From Xiphydria camelus (taxonomy: Eukaryota > Arthropoda > Insecta > Hymenoptera > Xiphydriidae): 64,000 nucleotides of DNA. Below the pieces are notes generated by a model, which saw only the letters and a list, made by a program, of their open reading frames with translations, ran no database searches and was not told the origin of the DNA. Positions 30,439-41,661 of this stretch are shown piece by piece (within the stretch, counting starts at the first letter, position 1; each line of letters begins with the position of its first letter). Both the position numbers and the translations under genes were made by a program. The DNA lies in assembly GCA_963678675.1 (NCBI GenBank), contig OY783193.1:27164010-27228009 (forward strand), given 5' to 3'.

Positions 30439-31610
30439 GATGTGTAAACATCTATGCTATGGCTCTACGGTGGGACCTTCCTGGGAAATCGAGCGTCAGA
30501 CGTAAGCCGTGTACATGTGACTGCGTCAGCGTGTGTGTGGCGCTACTGCGCTTACTATTCGCGCAAGCTGGATTATCTCAACGGGAAAACATTTTAGAGA
30601 AAAATGTTTAATAAAAAACTTTAAGGATTTTCCCGTGGCTACCCAGTGGTCGTATTGGATTTGACCTTGACCGTGACCTTTAAGGTAATATCAAATGCCT
30701 TCCTAAACCGTTCATCCGATTGCGATGAAACTTTGGGGAATGGCTGGACGCATGCCCGCGAAGGTTTCTGAGTTAGTAAATCTTATACAGGGTGTTCAAA
30801 AAGTACCGGTACTGATGATTATTATGCCTTCCTAAACCGTTCATCCGATTGCGATGAAAAGTTGGGGAATGGTTGGACGCATGCCCGCGAAGGTTTCTGA
30901 GTTAGTAAATCTTATACAGGGTGTTCAAAAGGTACCGGTACGGATGATTATTATGCCTTCCTAAACCGTTCATCCGATTGCGATGAAACTTTGGGAAATG
31001 GTTGGACGCATGCCCGCGAAGGTTTCTGAGTTAGTAAATCTTATAAAAGGTGTTCAAAAAGTACCGGTACTGATGATTATTATGCCTTCCTAAACCGTTC
31101 ATCCGATGGCGATGAAAAGTTGGGAAATGGTTGGACGCATGCCCGCGAAGGTTTCTGAGTTAGTAAATCTTATACAGGGTGTTCAAAAAGTCGAACTATA
31201 CTTGACCTAAATTTGACCTCCGCTGACAATAAAGATAACATGAAAAAAGTGGTCAAGGACAAATTTGAACGTGAAAAAAAATTAATTTGACCTTGATATA
31301 ACCTTGAAGGTCATGGTCAAGGTCAAATCCAATATGACCATTGCGTAGCTCGGGAAAAATACTAAAAGTTTTGTATTAAAAATGTATTTAAACAATGGTG
31401 GACGGACAAAATCAATCCACAATCTACCCGTGCGAAGCCGGGACGGGTTGCTAGTAAGTTATAAATCTAATATAATAATAAATATTTTATTATAGAAAAA
31501 ATAAAACTTCTTTATGTCGAACTACGACGTCATATTCCCCACTTAAACTCGGACCGCAGATAATTGTAAGATGTTTACACATCCTCCGTGAGTACAACGG
31601 CACTCACACC
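30439..31610 (+). mobile_element. H element copy 3, with T5 duplication and empty site
   Basis: TTTTT precedes (30434-30438) and follows (31611-31615). The related sequence at 56819-56850 reads ACAAGTAATTTTTGTGATATTC with a single T5, so the 5-bp duplication is supported by an empty site. The minisatellite has four units (30695, 30824, 30953, 31082). Helitron CTAG at 31451-31454. 1,172 bp. Confidence 0.85.
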
Positions 31611-32010
31611 TTTTTCTGATATTCTTGCGATATTTTGCAATATTTTTGAACACTACCCTGTTAGAAATATATTTTTCTCGATAAATTCGCAAAGTTGCAA
31701 AACGTTATAGAAACATTTTGGAATCATTACATTGAAAGAAACAGCTCAATAAGACAGCTCGATAAGATTGTACTTGTCAGAGCTGAATTATATATGTGAT
31801 TTCTATAATTATTTTAGAAAGACCTGAAAGAATACGAGAGCAGTAGAACATCGATGCTCTCCTAGAGAGAATAAGACTATAAGAAATATAAAAGAATGTT
31901 CATCCTTTTAAAATGAAGTACATACATGCACCGGAGAAAACAAATCCAGCTCGACGAATGAACTATTTCGACTGGTTTTTGGAGCGGCAAGTGGACGATC
32001 CCTCGTTCGT

Positions 32011-32148
32011 CAGAAGATTTTGTTCACAGATGAATCGAAATTCTACAACGAAGGATTAGTGAATAATCACAACGCCCACTATTGGTCCGTGAGAAATCCT
32101 CACTGGGTAGAAGAAGTCGAAGGCGATGGAGTGGAGGCGATGAACTAA
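32011..32148 (+). pseudogene. Tc1/mariner-like transposase catalytic fragment
   Basis: The 45-residue frame contains ILFTDESKFYNEGLVNNHN followed by AHYWSVRNPHWVEE. FTDE-x-F with N-x-G-x-V-N and YW-x-x-x-NPHW is the region around a catalytic Asp (codon 32029-32031) in IS630/Tc1/mariner transposases. Upstream similarity (ERQVDDPSFVRR) is in another frame, so a frameshift lies near 32010. The frame ends at a TAA at 32146. A near-identical copy is at 57235-57372. Confidence 0.7.
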
Positions 32149-32284
32149 AAATAAAATAAAATTTAGTACATAAATCGAAACTTGTAGTAGGAAGGCAGAG
32201 GGCAAGCACCGATGAGAAAAAAAATAGAGAGAGAAATAAAGTATTATAGTTACCCCGATATTGTAGTTACTCCGATGTTTTTGT

Positions 32285-32825
32285 TCTTCTCCCACGACTT
32301 AGGTTCTCCAATATGTAGAAATATACCGTCTTCCCGTACTGACAGTATACATGCATTTTTTTTACCTCTAATATATGCTGGAATTAAAAATCTCTAGAAC
32401 TCTGCGGTACAATGCCACGGTAGGAATATCAAATTCTACCGACATGACATGCTTCGACAAGGTCTGTATCAACTTTAGCATTATATTGGGGCACTGCACT
32501 AATCCTGTGGCACATTTTTCTATCCGGGAAAGCCGTGGTAGAAAAGTAGGAGATACGATAGAATTGGATTACAATAATGAAGTAATAATTTTATTATCTT
32601 TTCTTTATCGATATAATCCCCCTTTCGTATTATCAAAAGTTCCAATTATATATTATCGGAACGCTGTACAGCTGTACTACCATAATAATATGCTTTCCCA
32701 GATAGAAAAATGTGCCACAGGATTAGTGCAGTGCCCCCAATATACCGCTAAAGTTGATACAGACCTTGTCGAAGCATGTCATGTCGGTAGAACCTGATAT
32801 TCATACCGTGGCATTGTACCGCAAT
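32285..32825. repeat. Tandem family T, array 1
   Basis: Two inverted T units (ACCGTCTTCCCGTACTGACA; ACATTTTTCTATCCGGG, then its reverse) linked by GCCGTGGTAGAAAAGTAGGAG. They contain CATGACATGCTTCGACAAGG and the reverse. Open frames through them are shared repeat frames, not genes. Confidence 0.6.
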
Positions 32826-33916
32826 TCTAAAGAATTCTTTTCTACCTAGGTTGATTTTTGACTGCGAAGAAAAATCAAATTTCCGTCAATCCGTCCCGTT
32901 CTCGTATGGCGCTGAAAACAAAAAATAGAATAACCACAAAGATATTTGTTCTGTATAAGGAATGAAAATGAGGTTAAGACAGTCAGTTAGGAAGTTACTT
33001 ATCTGATGCTATTTCTTCCGAGATACAGATGTCTCCTTTCCTGCTCTTCATGCACCAGCAACCAGAGAAAAATGACACTGCTTCCGTGCACTGTCTTGAT
33101 TATTAAAAAAAAATCTAAACGATTTGATAATAGCTAGCTGTCAGAGCGTCTGTCACATTCACCACTATTGAGATTCACTACTCCGATTACACTGAATTTG
33201 TACTTTTTATTAACAAGCGCGTCCGAGGATCGAAAAAATGCGAGGGAAATCGTTTCGCGAATGGATAGTTATTTTCGTTATTAGGGCGTGAAGCGCTGTT
33301 TCTAACGAGTGTGAAGTTTGCCGCACGAGCGAAGCGAGTACGGCAATCACACTCGTTAGAACGGCGCGAAACAACCGAATAACGAATTCTATTTTTTGTC
33401 ACTAACAAGGAAACGTTTCGAGGCCGCCGCTTCCGATCTTGATGAAACTTCGTAAATTTAAAGTTTATCGAAAAATAAGAGACCCCTATTTTTTTATAGC
33501 GGCCCAATTTTGGTTTAAGGGGGTGAAATGGACCCCTGAATTTTCACCCCCTTCGAGCTATCTCCGAAACGAAGCGAGATAGATGAAAACTTTCAATGTA
33601 CGTTTTGTTTGGTTTTTTTAGTATAATAAAATCCCCTAAACAGATTTTGAAAAAAAGCATTATTTTTCCAAACAAAAAAATTTTTTTATCTAATTTTTCG
33701 AAATTTTGGTTTAGTCATGTGGACAAAAATTTAGGAAATTTTATTACAAATTCAACCATGTATGACATGATATATTTCCCTCCTACAGTTTTGCAAATTT
33801 CTAACTTTTATGTCTGATAATGAGCGGGCTACCAATGGCAGTGACGGGATAGGTCGGGGGTTATTACTTCTATGTATTTTAATGCCACTTTTCTTTTATT
33901 TAATAAAGTTCAACTT

Positions 33917-35450
33917 CTATGGCTCATAATTATGACAATAATGGTATTCCGTGAAAAAATGTTTCATACAAAGTTGTTTCTTACACCAAGCACACGTAAT
34001 AACGGCAATATCGCCACATATGTGGCATCGTAGTTCCGAGTCCTGTGCAAAACAAAATTCTACAGGATGTTCAAATTCAGGAGGTCTCCTGAATATATAT
34101 CCACTCTTGAACCACGAATATTTAATAAAGTTAGTAAACCGTGGTGAAGAAAACTGATTATGAGTAAGAGATTGAAGTTTTAAAATATTATCTCTCGAAT
34201 GAAGGTTAATATCGTAATTGAAAAGAGTTACAATATCTGAAAACCTCCTTACAAAATTCTTCCACATTCGAAATCCGTATACGTCTAGCGGTTGAATCAG
34301 TCCGGTGGTGCCTTGTGGAATCGTCATTAATATTATTGTCTTGTCTTCTGGTGTAGCTTCTCGAACACTTCGCTCACATTGTCCACTCCAAGAGTCCAGC
34401 AGTAAGACGCTTGTAGATCCAGTGTTAGGGAAGTAAACTTCTTGCAGCCATGTTTTCATGAGATCGGTTGTAAGTTTCCCAGATTTGGAAGCCATGAAGT
34501 ATACATTTGGCGGCCTAAACACGGTTTGTTGCACTCGTTCTCCCAATTGCCCACTAGCCTCTTTTAATACCACATAAAGAGGCGACAGTAGTTTTCCATC
34601 AGCAGATATGGTGGGTTGTATAGTATAGCTGTGGGTTGTAGAAGATATTGATTGTACCACAGCTTCAATTTTTTTGCCCCGATGTAGCTAAAGTTCGGCC
34701 AGAATGTATTTCTAAATTAAATCCACTCTGATCAGAGTTAAATACATTTTGTGGTCCATATTGTGTAATGAGTGGCTTCACTTGTTCTACGAAGGCATGG
34801 CTTCGTACTTTCAAACTTTCCTCACCCTCAACGTTTTTTCTCGTTACAAACTTTGTGATCTTTCGAGAGACAATTCTATATGCTTTCTTGAATGACCTCA
34901 ACCATGTTTGACTTGCTTTGAAGGTTGGAAGATTCTCTACTTCTTTTGCTTGTAAAGCCCATCGTTTAAGGTCTACATCATGTACTATTATTTTCGATCT
35001 ACTAGCTTCTACAAATTTATCAAAAGTATATTTCGCTATGCGTATTAATTTATCATTTTGAGTACCCCCCTGTCCTACTTGCGCAGCCCATCTTCGTAAT
35101 TGTCTATCAGATTTCACTTTTTTAAACTGATGTTGAACTGCTGCTACGGTTCGACGTCTTTTCTTCCCACTGTTCCAGTAATCTATGGCACTTTGTTTAT
35201 ATTCAAAGCTAACCGCTTCTTCATCGGGTGTACAGGGATATGGTTCTGGAGGTATAGAGGTTTCTACGTGAGGAACATCCTCGACATCCGATTCCAGCCA
35301 GTCAGTATTAACAGCGTGCATTTCACTATCCTCGATTGAATCTTCCAATTCCAATTTATTTTCATGTTCGACTCGAAATGATGAATCCTCCATGCTACGT
35401 ATAATAATATTTTGTAATAAATCTTTCAATTGCACTTCTGCACTATTCAT
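33917..35450 (-). pseudogene. Pogo/Jerky-like (DDE_1 type) transposase, one frameshift
   Basis: The first frame (35450-34665) begins at the Met of MNSAEVQLKDLL. It carries an acidic stretch, a CENP-B-like DNA-binding region (YWNSGKKRRRTVAAVQHQF; WLRSFKKAYRI) and the first catalytic Asp in FNSDQSGF (codon 34731-34733). At a run of seven A near 34670 the frame shifts, and the second frame (34660-33917) carries the second Asp in LLLDSWSGQ (34394-34396) and the third in QPLDVYGF (34283-34285), a DDD triad with 36 residues between the last two. A cysteine-rich end (CHICG, CAWCKKQLC, then H) looks like a zinc module. The open frame reaches 35747, but that N-terminal part is hydrophobic and probably 5' leader; TTGGTGGCCGTTTTCAG just upstream could be a splice acceptor. 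Confidence 0.85.
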
Positions 35451-35570
35451 TGGAGTTTCTCTTCCATTTGGTACACTGAAAACGGCCACCAATAAAGTTA
35501 ACACATTGATCGGATTTATAATTGCCATAATAATAATATGAACTGCTGTGCACCATAGAAACTGAATATT

Positions 35571-35608
35571 CAGACTAAAAAGCTTTCTCTTTCGCTTCCT
35601 TATATATA
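35571..35608 (-). promoter_or_regulatory. Predicted transposase promoter: TATA box and TCAGT initiator
   Basis: On the minus strand TATATATAA (35608-35600) is followed about 35 bases later by TTCAGT (35576-35571), the arthropod initiator. It would start transcription about 120 bp before the proposed start codon. Inference from spacing only. Confidence 0.5.
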
Positions 35609-35856
35609 ATGAAGTCGCCTCACAAGAACGAAACAGACTGGAGAGGGTGGGAGGTCCGACTTCCCAAAAAGGGGCCATCATCCTCGGAGTCCGCGTACGA
35701 AACTCGAGAGCGCGTACGAAAATATTTTTACATGGGCACAGAGCCAACTAATAATAAAGCTTGTCCAAAGAACTAAACTCCCTCTTTCGCATCACCGGGG
35801 CCATATAAGGCAACCCTACAAATAACAGGAATGTTGTTTACGGCATTTTCGAGGAG

Positions 35857-35892
35857 TATATATACAGGGCCGAGAAGCAAAGAGCTTCAGTT
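35857..35892 (+). promoter_or_regulatory. Predicted divergent promoter: TATA box and TCAGT initiator
   Basis: TATATATACAG (35857) is followed by TTCAGTTTC with the initiator A at 35889, 32 bases downstream, and an ATG at 35920. It points away from the transposase promoter about 250 bp to the left. Confidence 0.55.
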
Positions 35893-35919
35893 TCATTGGC
35901 TGCGTCTATCATTCAAGTG

Positions 35920-36144
35920 ATGGGTTCAAACGAGTTACCGACTTTTGAGAAGATCGTGGAGGATCTTAAAAATGGGCACATACCATTGCCGTCTCCCGGG
36001 AAATCGCTGGATCTGACATTCCGCACAACAGGACCATCCATGGCCGAAGTAGAACGAGAGCTGCAAGAATGTGAGGAGTACTGGAGGAAACAGTACGCGA
36101 AGAAGAAAAGTAAAGAAAAAAATGATTCCAACAAAAAACTATAA
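35920..36144 (+). CDS. Small 74-residue protein encoded in the pogo/Jerky-like element
   Basis: Starts MGSNELPTFEKIVEDLKNG, continues through a Pro-rich link, then EVERELQECEEYWRKQYAK and a Lys-rich tail; it ends at TAA 36142-36144. It is charged and probably helical at the C-terminus, with no signal peptide or membrane segment. I chose the ATG at 35920 because it follows the predicted TATA/initiator pair by 31 bases. A frame open from 35896 has no earlier ATG. AATAAA-like sequence follows near 36208. I recognise no family. It may be a passenger or accessory gene of the transposon, or a small host gene it picked up. It lies outside the duplicated arms, so only one copy exists here. Confidence 0.5.
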   Translation: MGSNELPTFEKIVEDLKNGHIPLPSPGKSLDLTFRTTGPSMAEVERELQECEEYWRKQYAKKKSKEKNDSNKKL

Positions 36145-36284
36145 AAATTCAGACAATTTTATCTAACCTGTGAGTGAATTATTAGTTACTTACACACAAA
36201 CAGAAAATAATATAAATAAATTAACGGTCGGATTTATTAATAAGATTTCTGAACAATTTTTGTCCATTTTATTTTTATAATATT

Positions 36285-36659
36285 CCGCTAGACGTATACG
36301 GCTTTCGAATGTGGAAGAATTTTGTAAGGAGGTTTTCAGATATTGTAACTCTTTTCAATTACGATATTAACCTTCATTCGAGAGATAATATTTTAAAACT
36401 TCAATCTCTTACTCATAATCAGTTTTCTTCACCACGGTTTACTAACTTTATTAAATATTCGTGGTTCAAGAGTGGATATATATTCAGGAGACCTCCTGAA
36501 TTTGAACATCCTGTAGAATTTTGTTTTGCACAGGACTCGGAACCACGATGCCACATATGTGGCGATATTGCCGTTATTACGTGTGCTTGGTGTAAGAAAC
36601 AACTTTGTATGAAACATTTTTTCACGGAATACCATTATTGTCATAATTATGAGCCATAG
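36285..36659 (+). pseudogene. Duplicate of transposase C-terminus in the right terminal repeat
   Basis: The frame repeats the last ~115 residues of the transposase, starting three codons before the third catalytic Asp and running through the zinc-like end. I saw only a few changes, such as SELRCHICG to SEPRCHICG. It has no start or DNA-binding domain, so it cannot make a transposase. It exists because the right arm is an inverted copy of the gene's 3' end. Confidence 0.88.
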
Positions 36660-38103
36660 AAGTTGAACTTTATTAAATAAAAGAAAAGTGGCATTAAAAT
36701 ACATAGAAGTAATAACCCCCGACCTATCCCGTCACTGCCATTGGTAGCCCGCTCATTATCAGACATAAAAGTTAGAAATTTGCAAAACTGTAGGAGGGAA
36801 AAATATCATGTCATACATGGTTGAATTTGTAATAAAATTTCCTAAATTTTTGTCCACATGACTAAACCGAAATTTCGAAAAATTAGATAAAAAAAATTTT
36901 TTCTTTTGAAAAATAATGCTTTTTTTCAAAATCTGTTTAGGGGATTTTATTACACTAAAAAAACCAAACAAAACGTACATTGAAAGTTTTCATCTATCTC
37001 GCTTCGTTTCGGAGATAGCTCGAAGGGGGTGAAAATTCAGGGGTCCATTTCACCCCCTTAAACCAAAATTGGGCCGCTATAAAAAAATAGGGTTCTCTTA
37101 TTTTTCGATAAACTTTAAATTTACGAAGTTTCATCAAGATCGGAAGCGGCGGCCTCGAAACGTTTCCTTGTAAGTGTCAAATACGAGGTTGACGATTTCA
37201 CGCACTGCGCAGGTTATTTCACGCACGGCGCAACTTTTCACGAATTGGTGTGTGAAAGATGATTTCACATGCGTCGAAGACGCCCATGAAACCGAGTATT
37301 TGACACTGAGTGACAAAAAATATTTTTTGTCACTCAGTGTCAAATACTCGGTTTCATGGGCGTCCTCGACGCATGTGAAATCATCTTTCACACACCAATT
37401 CGTGAAAAGTTGCGCGGTGCGTGAAATAACCTGCGCAGTGCGTGAAATCGTCAATCTCGTGTTTGACACTTAGTGACAAAAAATAGAATTCGTTATTCGG
37501 TTGTTTCGCGCCGTTCTAACGAGTGTGATTGCCGTACTCGCTTCGCTCGTGCGGCAAACTTCACTCTCGTTAGAAACAGCGCTTCACGCCCTAATAACGA
37601 AAATAACTATTTAAAGTTTGAAAAACAACTAAACATTCAAGGAATATATTCTCTCACACACTCTCACATACATTTTTGATGGCGTATGCGTGTGGCCGCA
37701 TCTGTGTACACATTTCCGACCATGGCCGAATACCGCCGAAGACAGGCGGAATTTTTGTGACATTTTTACATATATATATCGCCCGAAAAATCGGATTCTC
37801 GACATTAATGGGGCGAGGGGCGTGGCTTCGCGTTACTAAGGAAAAATCTCTGTTAATACGTAACTTACAACATTTACTCTGGTCTCTATCGATAGAGAAT
37901 AGTCGATTTATATGGCGTAACTAAGCATAGTTTTGGTTATAACCGTATATTTATTGAGAAAATGCGATGTTAAAATCGAGGGGTGAAGGGGGCAGACATT
38001 TTTCCTGTAATAAAGATACACGGGTGCTCGCGGCGACAGCGCTAGCGGCGTCGTTCTTACGACTTGAATGAACATGCCGCGAGACACTACCGTGTCTCTT
38101 GAT

Positions 38104-38690
38104 TTGTTACAGATCGTATGCCAAGCCGAGGAGGTTTCTTTCGAACGAGGGATCATCTACTTGTTGTTCCAACAAGAACCAGTTGCTTAGTTGCATTGCA
38201 TTTGACAGGTCGGTATATAAATTAGTTCTTAATTTTTACGCTGAGTAAGTTCGGTATATTTTAAAAGTGAAATGCTGCATATAATTGTGTAATTTACAAT
38301 TTGTTACAGATCGTTTGCGAACCCGAGGAGGTTTCTTTCCAACGAGGGATCATCCACTTGTTGTTCCAACAAGAACCAGTTGCATTCATTGCATTTGACA
38401 GGTCGGTATATAAATTGGTAGTATAATACGAAAGAGGAAATATATAATTTTTCTTAATTCTGTCATTATTAGAATTGGTTAACTTAGATTAATATAATCT
38501 TAGTTTCTACGTTTATAGTTAGTTCAGTATATTTTAAATTGTTTGTGTTATTTACAATTTGTTACAGATCGTATGCGAACCCGAGGGAGTTTCTTTCGAA
38601 CGAGGGACCTTCCACTTGTTGTTCCAAGAACCTGCTGCAATCGGCGACCTGGATCTGCTGTCTCGAGTGCATGGACGTATGTCACTTTAA
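38104..38690. repeat. Three direct repeats of ~200-258 bp
   Basis: TTTGTTACAGATCGT begins units at about 38104, 38300 and 38558. Each continues with GAGGTTTCTTTC(G/C)AACGAGGGA and ACTTGTTGTTCCAA. The first two end TTTGACAGGTCGGTATATAA, which is also in family V. No gene. Confidence 0.7.
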
Positions 38691-38917
38691 ATGGATGAAT
38701 ATCCTTTAACACTTGGATGCACGACGTGTTCTGTCAGTCCATGCAAAAGCATGGATTGCGTGGACTGACAGACCACCGTCGTGCTTCCTAGTGTTAATAT
38801 CCTCCGAACCGTAGACTTGCTAAAACCTCTGATTCTAACCTTTCTTGCCGTTGCCCGAATATTCATTCGAGGGTTATTCCTTACTCTTTCTAGCAGAGCA
38901 TCGATATTTTGCTGCAT
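38687..38917 (-). pseudogene. Transposase N-terminal helix-turn-helix fragment next to family V
   Basis: The 76-residue frame starts MQQNIDALLERVRNNPRMN and includes ATARKVRIRGFSKSTVRRIL. The latter is a helix-turn-helix of the kind in Tc1/mariner-like transposases (small residue, Ala-Arg, then SKSTVRRIL recognition helix). The frame degrades after about residue 45 and no catalytic part follows. Its ATG lies just inside the V arm. A more decayed version is at 30140-30252. It probably belongs to the parent element of V and of the 32011-32148 catalytic fragment. Confidence 0.55.
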
Positions 38918-40017
38918 CTATATTCTTCTGGAACTTTCTAAAATAATTATAAAAACCTTATATAATTCAGCCCGAACAAGTACAATCTTATCGGACTATA
39001 CCTTATCGGGGAAATTTTTCGACATAATGATTCCGAAACGTTTTTGTCGAGAAGGATATATTGCTAAAATACGGTAGTGTTCACGAATATTGTAAAATAT
39101 CGCAGGAATGTTACAGAAAAGTTACTTGCAAGAACGTGCTTTGTGGGGTGCAAATGATGATATTTTGTAATCCATCGTTATACCAGAGGCGAAGAAGAGA
39201 TGAAATAGAAGTGAGGTACATGTACACTTCACGTTTGACAGGTCGGTATATAAATTGAAACTTGTGATTGTATAATACGAAAGAGGAAAAACATATATCG
39301 ATAAAGAAAAAAATAAATAAAGTAGTTCCTCTATTATTGTAATCCAATTCCATTATATCCCTTATTTTTCTGCCACGACTGTGATTGTTGATAGTGGATG
39401 GATCAACCAATAAATTTGATTTTTCTTCGCTATCAGCAATTAAAGTCGTGGCAGAAAAATAAGGAATACACAATGTTATTGGATTACAATAATGAAGTAA
39501 CTACATTATTATTATTTTATTATTTTTTCTTTATCGATATAAGTTTTTCCTCTTTCATATTTTACTATCACAAGTTTCAATTTATATACCGACCTGTTAA
39601 ACGTGAAGTGTACATGTATGTACCTCACTTCTATTTCATCTCTTCTTTGCCTTCGGTGTAACGATGGAAATTACAAAATATCATCATTTATACCCCGCAA
39701 AGTACGTTTTTGCAAACAACATTTCTGTAACATTCCTGCGATATTTTACAATATTCGTGAACATTACCGTATGTTAGAAACATTCCTTTACTCACAATAT
39801 ATATGTTTCGATAAATTCGCGAATGTTGCAAAACAGCATAGAAGCATTTCGGAATCATTACGTTGAAAGATCTCCTCGATAAGGTACAGCTCGATAAGAT
39901 TGTACTTGTTAGGGCTGAATTATATAGGGTTTTTATATCCCAGAAGAATATAGGTGCAGCAAAATATCGATGCTCTGTGCTGGAAATTTATTTACGAGTA
40001 AGGGGGCGAAACTTGTC
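38893..40017. mobile_element. Family V foldback, copy 2 (~1.1 kb)
   Basis: GCATCGATATTTTGCTGC at the left is mirrored by GCAGCAAAATATCGATGC at about 39957. Arms include the TTGACAGGTCGGTATATAAA segment. The centre lies near 39390-39450 (TCTGCCACGACTG...AGTCGTGGCAGA). The right end reads TTTATTTACGAGTAAGGGGG and meets family Q. Confidence 0.78.
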
Positions 40018-40293
40018 TAAAAAATGAGATTTCAACAAACAAACAAAAATGATATCAACAAGCTGCAGCTTTTAGTCGCGAAAGATATGATCACATTAAA
40101 CAATTTCTGAAGAAAAAAATGTATACCACCCTCACCACCCCCTTAAACTCACTCGACAGCCCGCTTCTGTAACAGCAAACGGAGCTATTGATTGGTGCGA
40201 TGGACGTTGAGCATTCTTCTTCTTATCGCTAATCGCAAAAGCGGGCTGTCGAGTGAGTTTAAGGGGGTGGTGTGAGGGTGGTATACATTTTTT
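40018..40293. mobile_element. Family Q foldback, copy 2 (right end cut by Y)
   Basis: Starts AAAAAATGAGATTTCAAC. Centre 40172-40240 contains GGAGCTATTGATTGGTGCG and ATGGACGTTGAGC, matching the Ulp1-like start region, now in forward orientation. It stops at the T run where Y begins at 40294. Confidence 0.7.
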
Positions 40294-41661
40294 GATGTGA
40301 AACATCTTATGCCGCGCTTCGGGGGTGAGACCGGCTGCTCGTGAAACGTCGCTGGAGTGGCTAAATACGCTAAGGCCAGGCGAACGTTGAACATTGCCTC
40401 TATATCTATATCTATTCTATATATAGATATAGAGGCAACGGTCACCCTGCGTCTCCTCACTGAACTGCGTCCCAACGTTCGCCTGGCCTAACTCGGGACG
40501 CATTGGCTCTTTCCGCCACGACTCGATGGTCTCCTTTCACCAAGCCCTGGCTTAACCACTTACTACTACACGCTCACTGTATCGGTACGGAGCAGTATTT
40601 ACCCTCATTAATGAAAGCATGAGGATTGATTGATCATTGGTTAGCACGTTTAAAAATAACATTTAAATACCGTTTGTATAGGAAAATTTTTAGATGTTAA
40701 ACATCGAAATTCTTCTTTGTAGAAAGTATGCGATAGGAAGGATGGACCACGCATCCGTTGAAAGAATACGTGCGCCAGTGCGCGCGCATTTGTATTTATG
40801 ACTGTGATACCATTAAACGGTACGAACCGTTGTGTCGAATTCCGTTTATCGCGAGACGGAACAGCGACTGATGGCAGAGTTAAGAGAGAGTAAACTAAAT
40901 GCGCTTTTTGAATTAGACACAACGGTTTGTACCGTTTAATAGTATCACAATTATAAATACAAATGCGCACTGGCGAACGTGTTCTTTCGTTTTCAGCTAG
41001 ATTTACTCAAGTGGACACAGCATTGAGAACAATCTAGCGAGAGTTAGTCTAGAATCTCGGTTGAGAAAAATAAATCTAGCTAGATTGCAGTGGATACACG
41101 ATAAAAATTTACTGCCAGAGAAATTTCAGTCTATTTGACCGGCTAAATAGATAGTAACTCAGTCTAGCGAGAGTGATAGGCGCCGGGTCGCAAGCGAAGG
41201 GCCTCGACCGCGTGCTCAGATTTCAGGAGCCTCGCGGGAGGCAACAGAAACCCTCTGCCTTTTATGCTCTCCTCGGACAAAGTGCAGACCTGCAATAAAT
41301 TCGACTATTGCGGTGCACGTGTACTTCTTCGGGGATAGCACCAACTGAACGGCGCTGGATCTGCGTACTCTCCCGGCGCCAATTTTCATGCTCCAGCTCG
41401 GTGGTTTCAAAGAATTTCCTTCTCCCACCATGCATAGAAAAGTCATATCGATATAGGTCAAAAGTTCATAAATAATGAGATAATAGTAATTGAAACTTCT
41501 TCGCTGGCAAGTAAGTTTAGCCTTATATGGTACGTATGAGTGTACAATCTATAATACATCACGATTGTAAATAGATATTTGATAAGTCATAGAAACATAT
41601 GAGACCGCAGATAATTGTAAGATGTTTACACATCCTCCGTGAGTACAACGGCACTCACACC
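40294..41661 (+). mobile_element. Family Y, full-length copy with H-type ends
   Basis: Begins GATGTGAAACATC after T6 (40288-40293) and ends CACTCACACC (41652-41661) before T8. The right ~75 bp are the same as the right end of H, including GATGTTTACACATC. Interior: the 4212-4324-type hairpin (here 40372-40488), the arms seen at 3119-3276 and 3868-4013 meeting with no Z insert (GCGCTTTTTGAATTAGACAC near 40900), and 41000-41590 of unassigned sequence with TCTAGCGAGAGTTAGTCTAG-type repeats. Y and H therefore look like members of one family with different cargo. Confidence 0.7.

Larger units (their letters stand above)
30253..32280 (+). mobile_element. Tc1/mariner-type remnant, copy 1, with H copy 3 inserted
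   Basis: 30253-30438 plus 31616-32280 match 56605-57480 in order. The second copy lacks the H element and has about 60 extra bases. The segment ends with the transposase catalytic fragment at 32011-32148. The larger parent element is frameshifted and not reconstructible by eye. Confidence 0.65.
33406..37170 (-). mobile_element. Pogo/Jerky-like DDE transposon with 886-bp terminal repeats and TAA duplication
   Basis: The termini are CAAGGAAACGTTTCGAGG and its reverse. The left arm 33406-34291 and right arm 36285-37170 are near-identical inverted copies of 886 bp. Each contains the last ~115 codons of the transposase. TAA flanks both sides (33403-33405 and 37171-37173). Intact Z units such as 7006-7020 read GTCACTAAGTGTC with a single TAA, proving a 3-bp duplication. 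Between the arms lie the rest of the transposase gene (minus) and a divergent small ORF (plus). Confidence 0.88.
33266..37610. mobile_element. Inverted Z dimer containing the pogo/Jerky-like transposon
   Basis: A reverse Z unit (33266-33405 plus 37171-37319) is followed head to head by a forward Z unit (37320-37610), making a long palindrome that meets at ACAAAAAATATTTTTTGTC. The pogo/Jerky-like element sits inside the reverse unit at GTCACTAAGTGTC. Host W sequence flanks both sides. Confidence 0.8.
32826..38103 (-). mobile_element. Family W element, copy 1, interrupted by the Z dimer and the pogo-like element
   Basis: The terminal end is at 38103 (reverse of ATCAAGAGACACGGTAGTG, then TCTCGCGGCATGTTCATTC). 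Sequence runs leftward to 37612, is interrupted by 33266-37610, and resumes from 33265 to 32826. The left part holds the intron-like stretch, 3' acceptor and short exon seen better at 54170 and 58578-58769. The uninterrupted copy at 58622-59592 reads TCGCGAATGGAAATATTTTT where this one has the insertion. Confidence 0.7.

Noticed and set aside
37134..37473. Overlapping open frames on both strands through Z units (also at 3237-3662, 6806-7015, 8269-8523, 33187-33507)
   Set aside because: They are open because Z is palindromic and repeated; the same peptide appears on both strands and ends differ by flanking sequence. No conserved domain.
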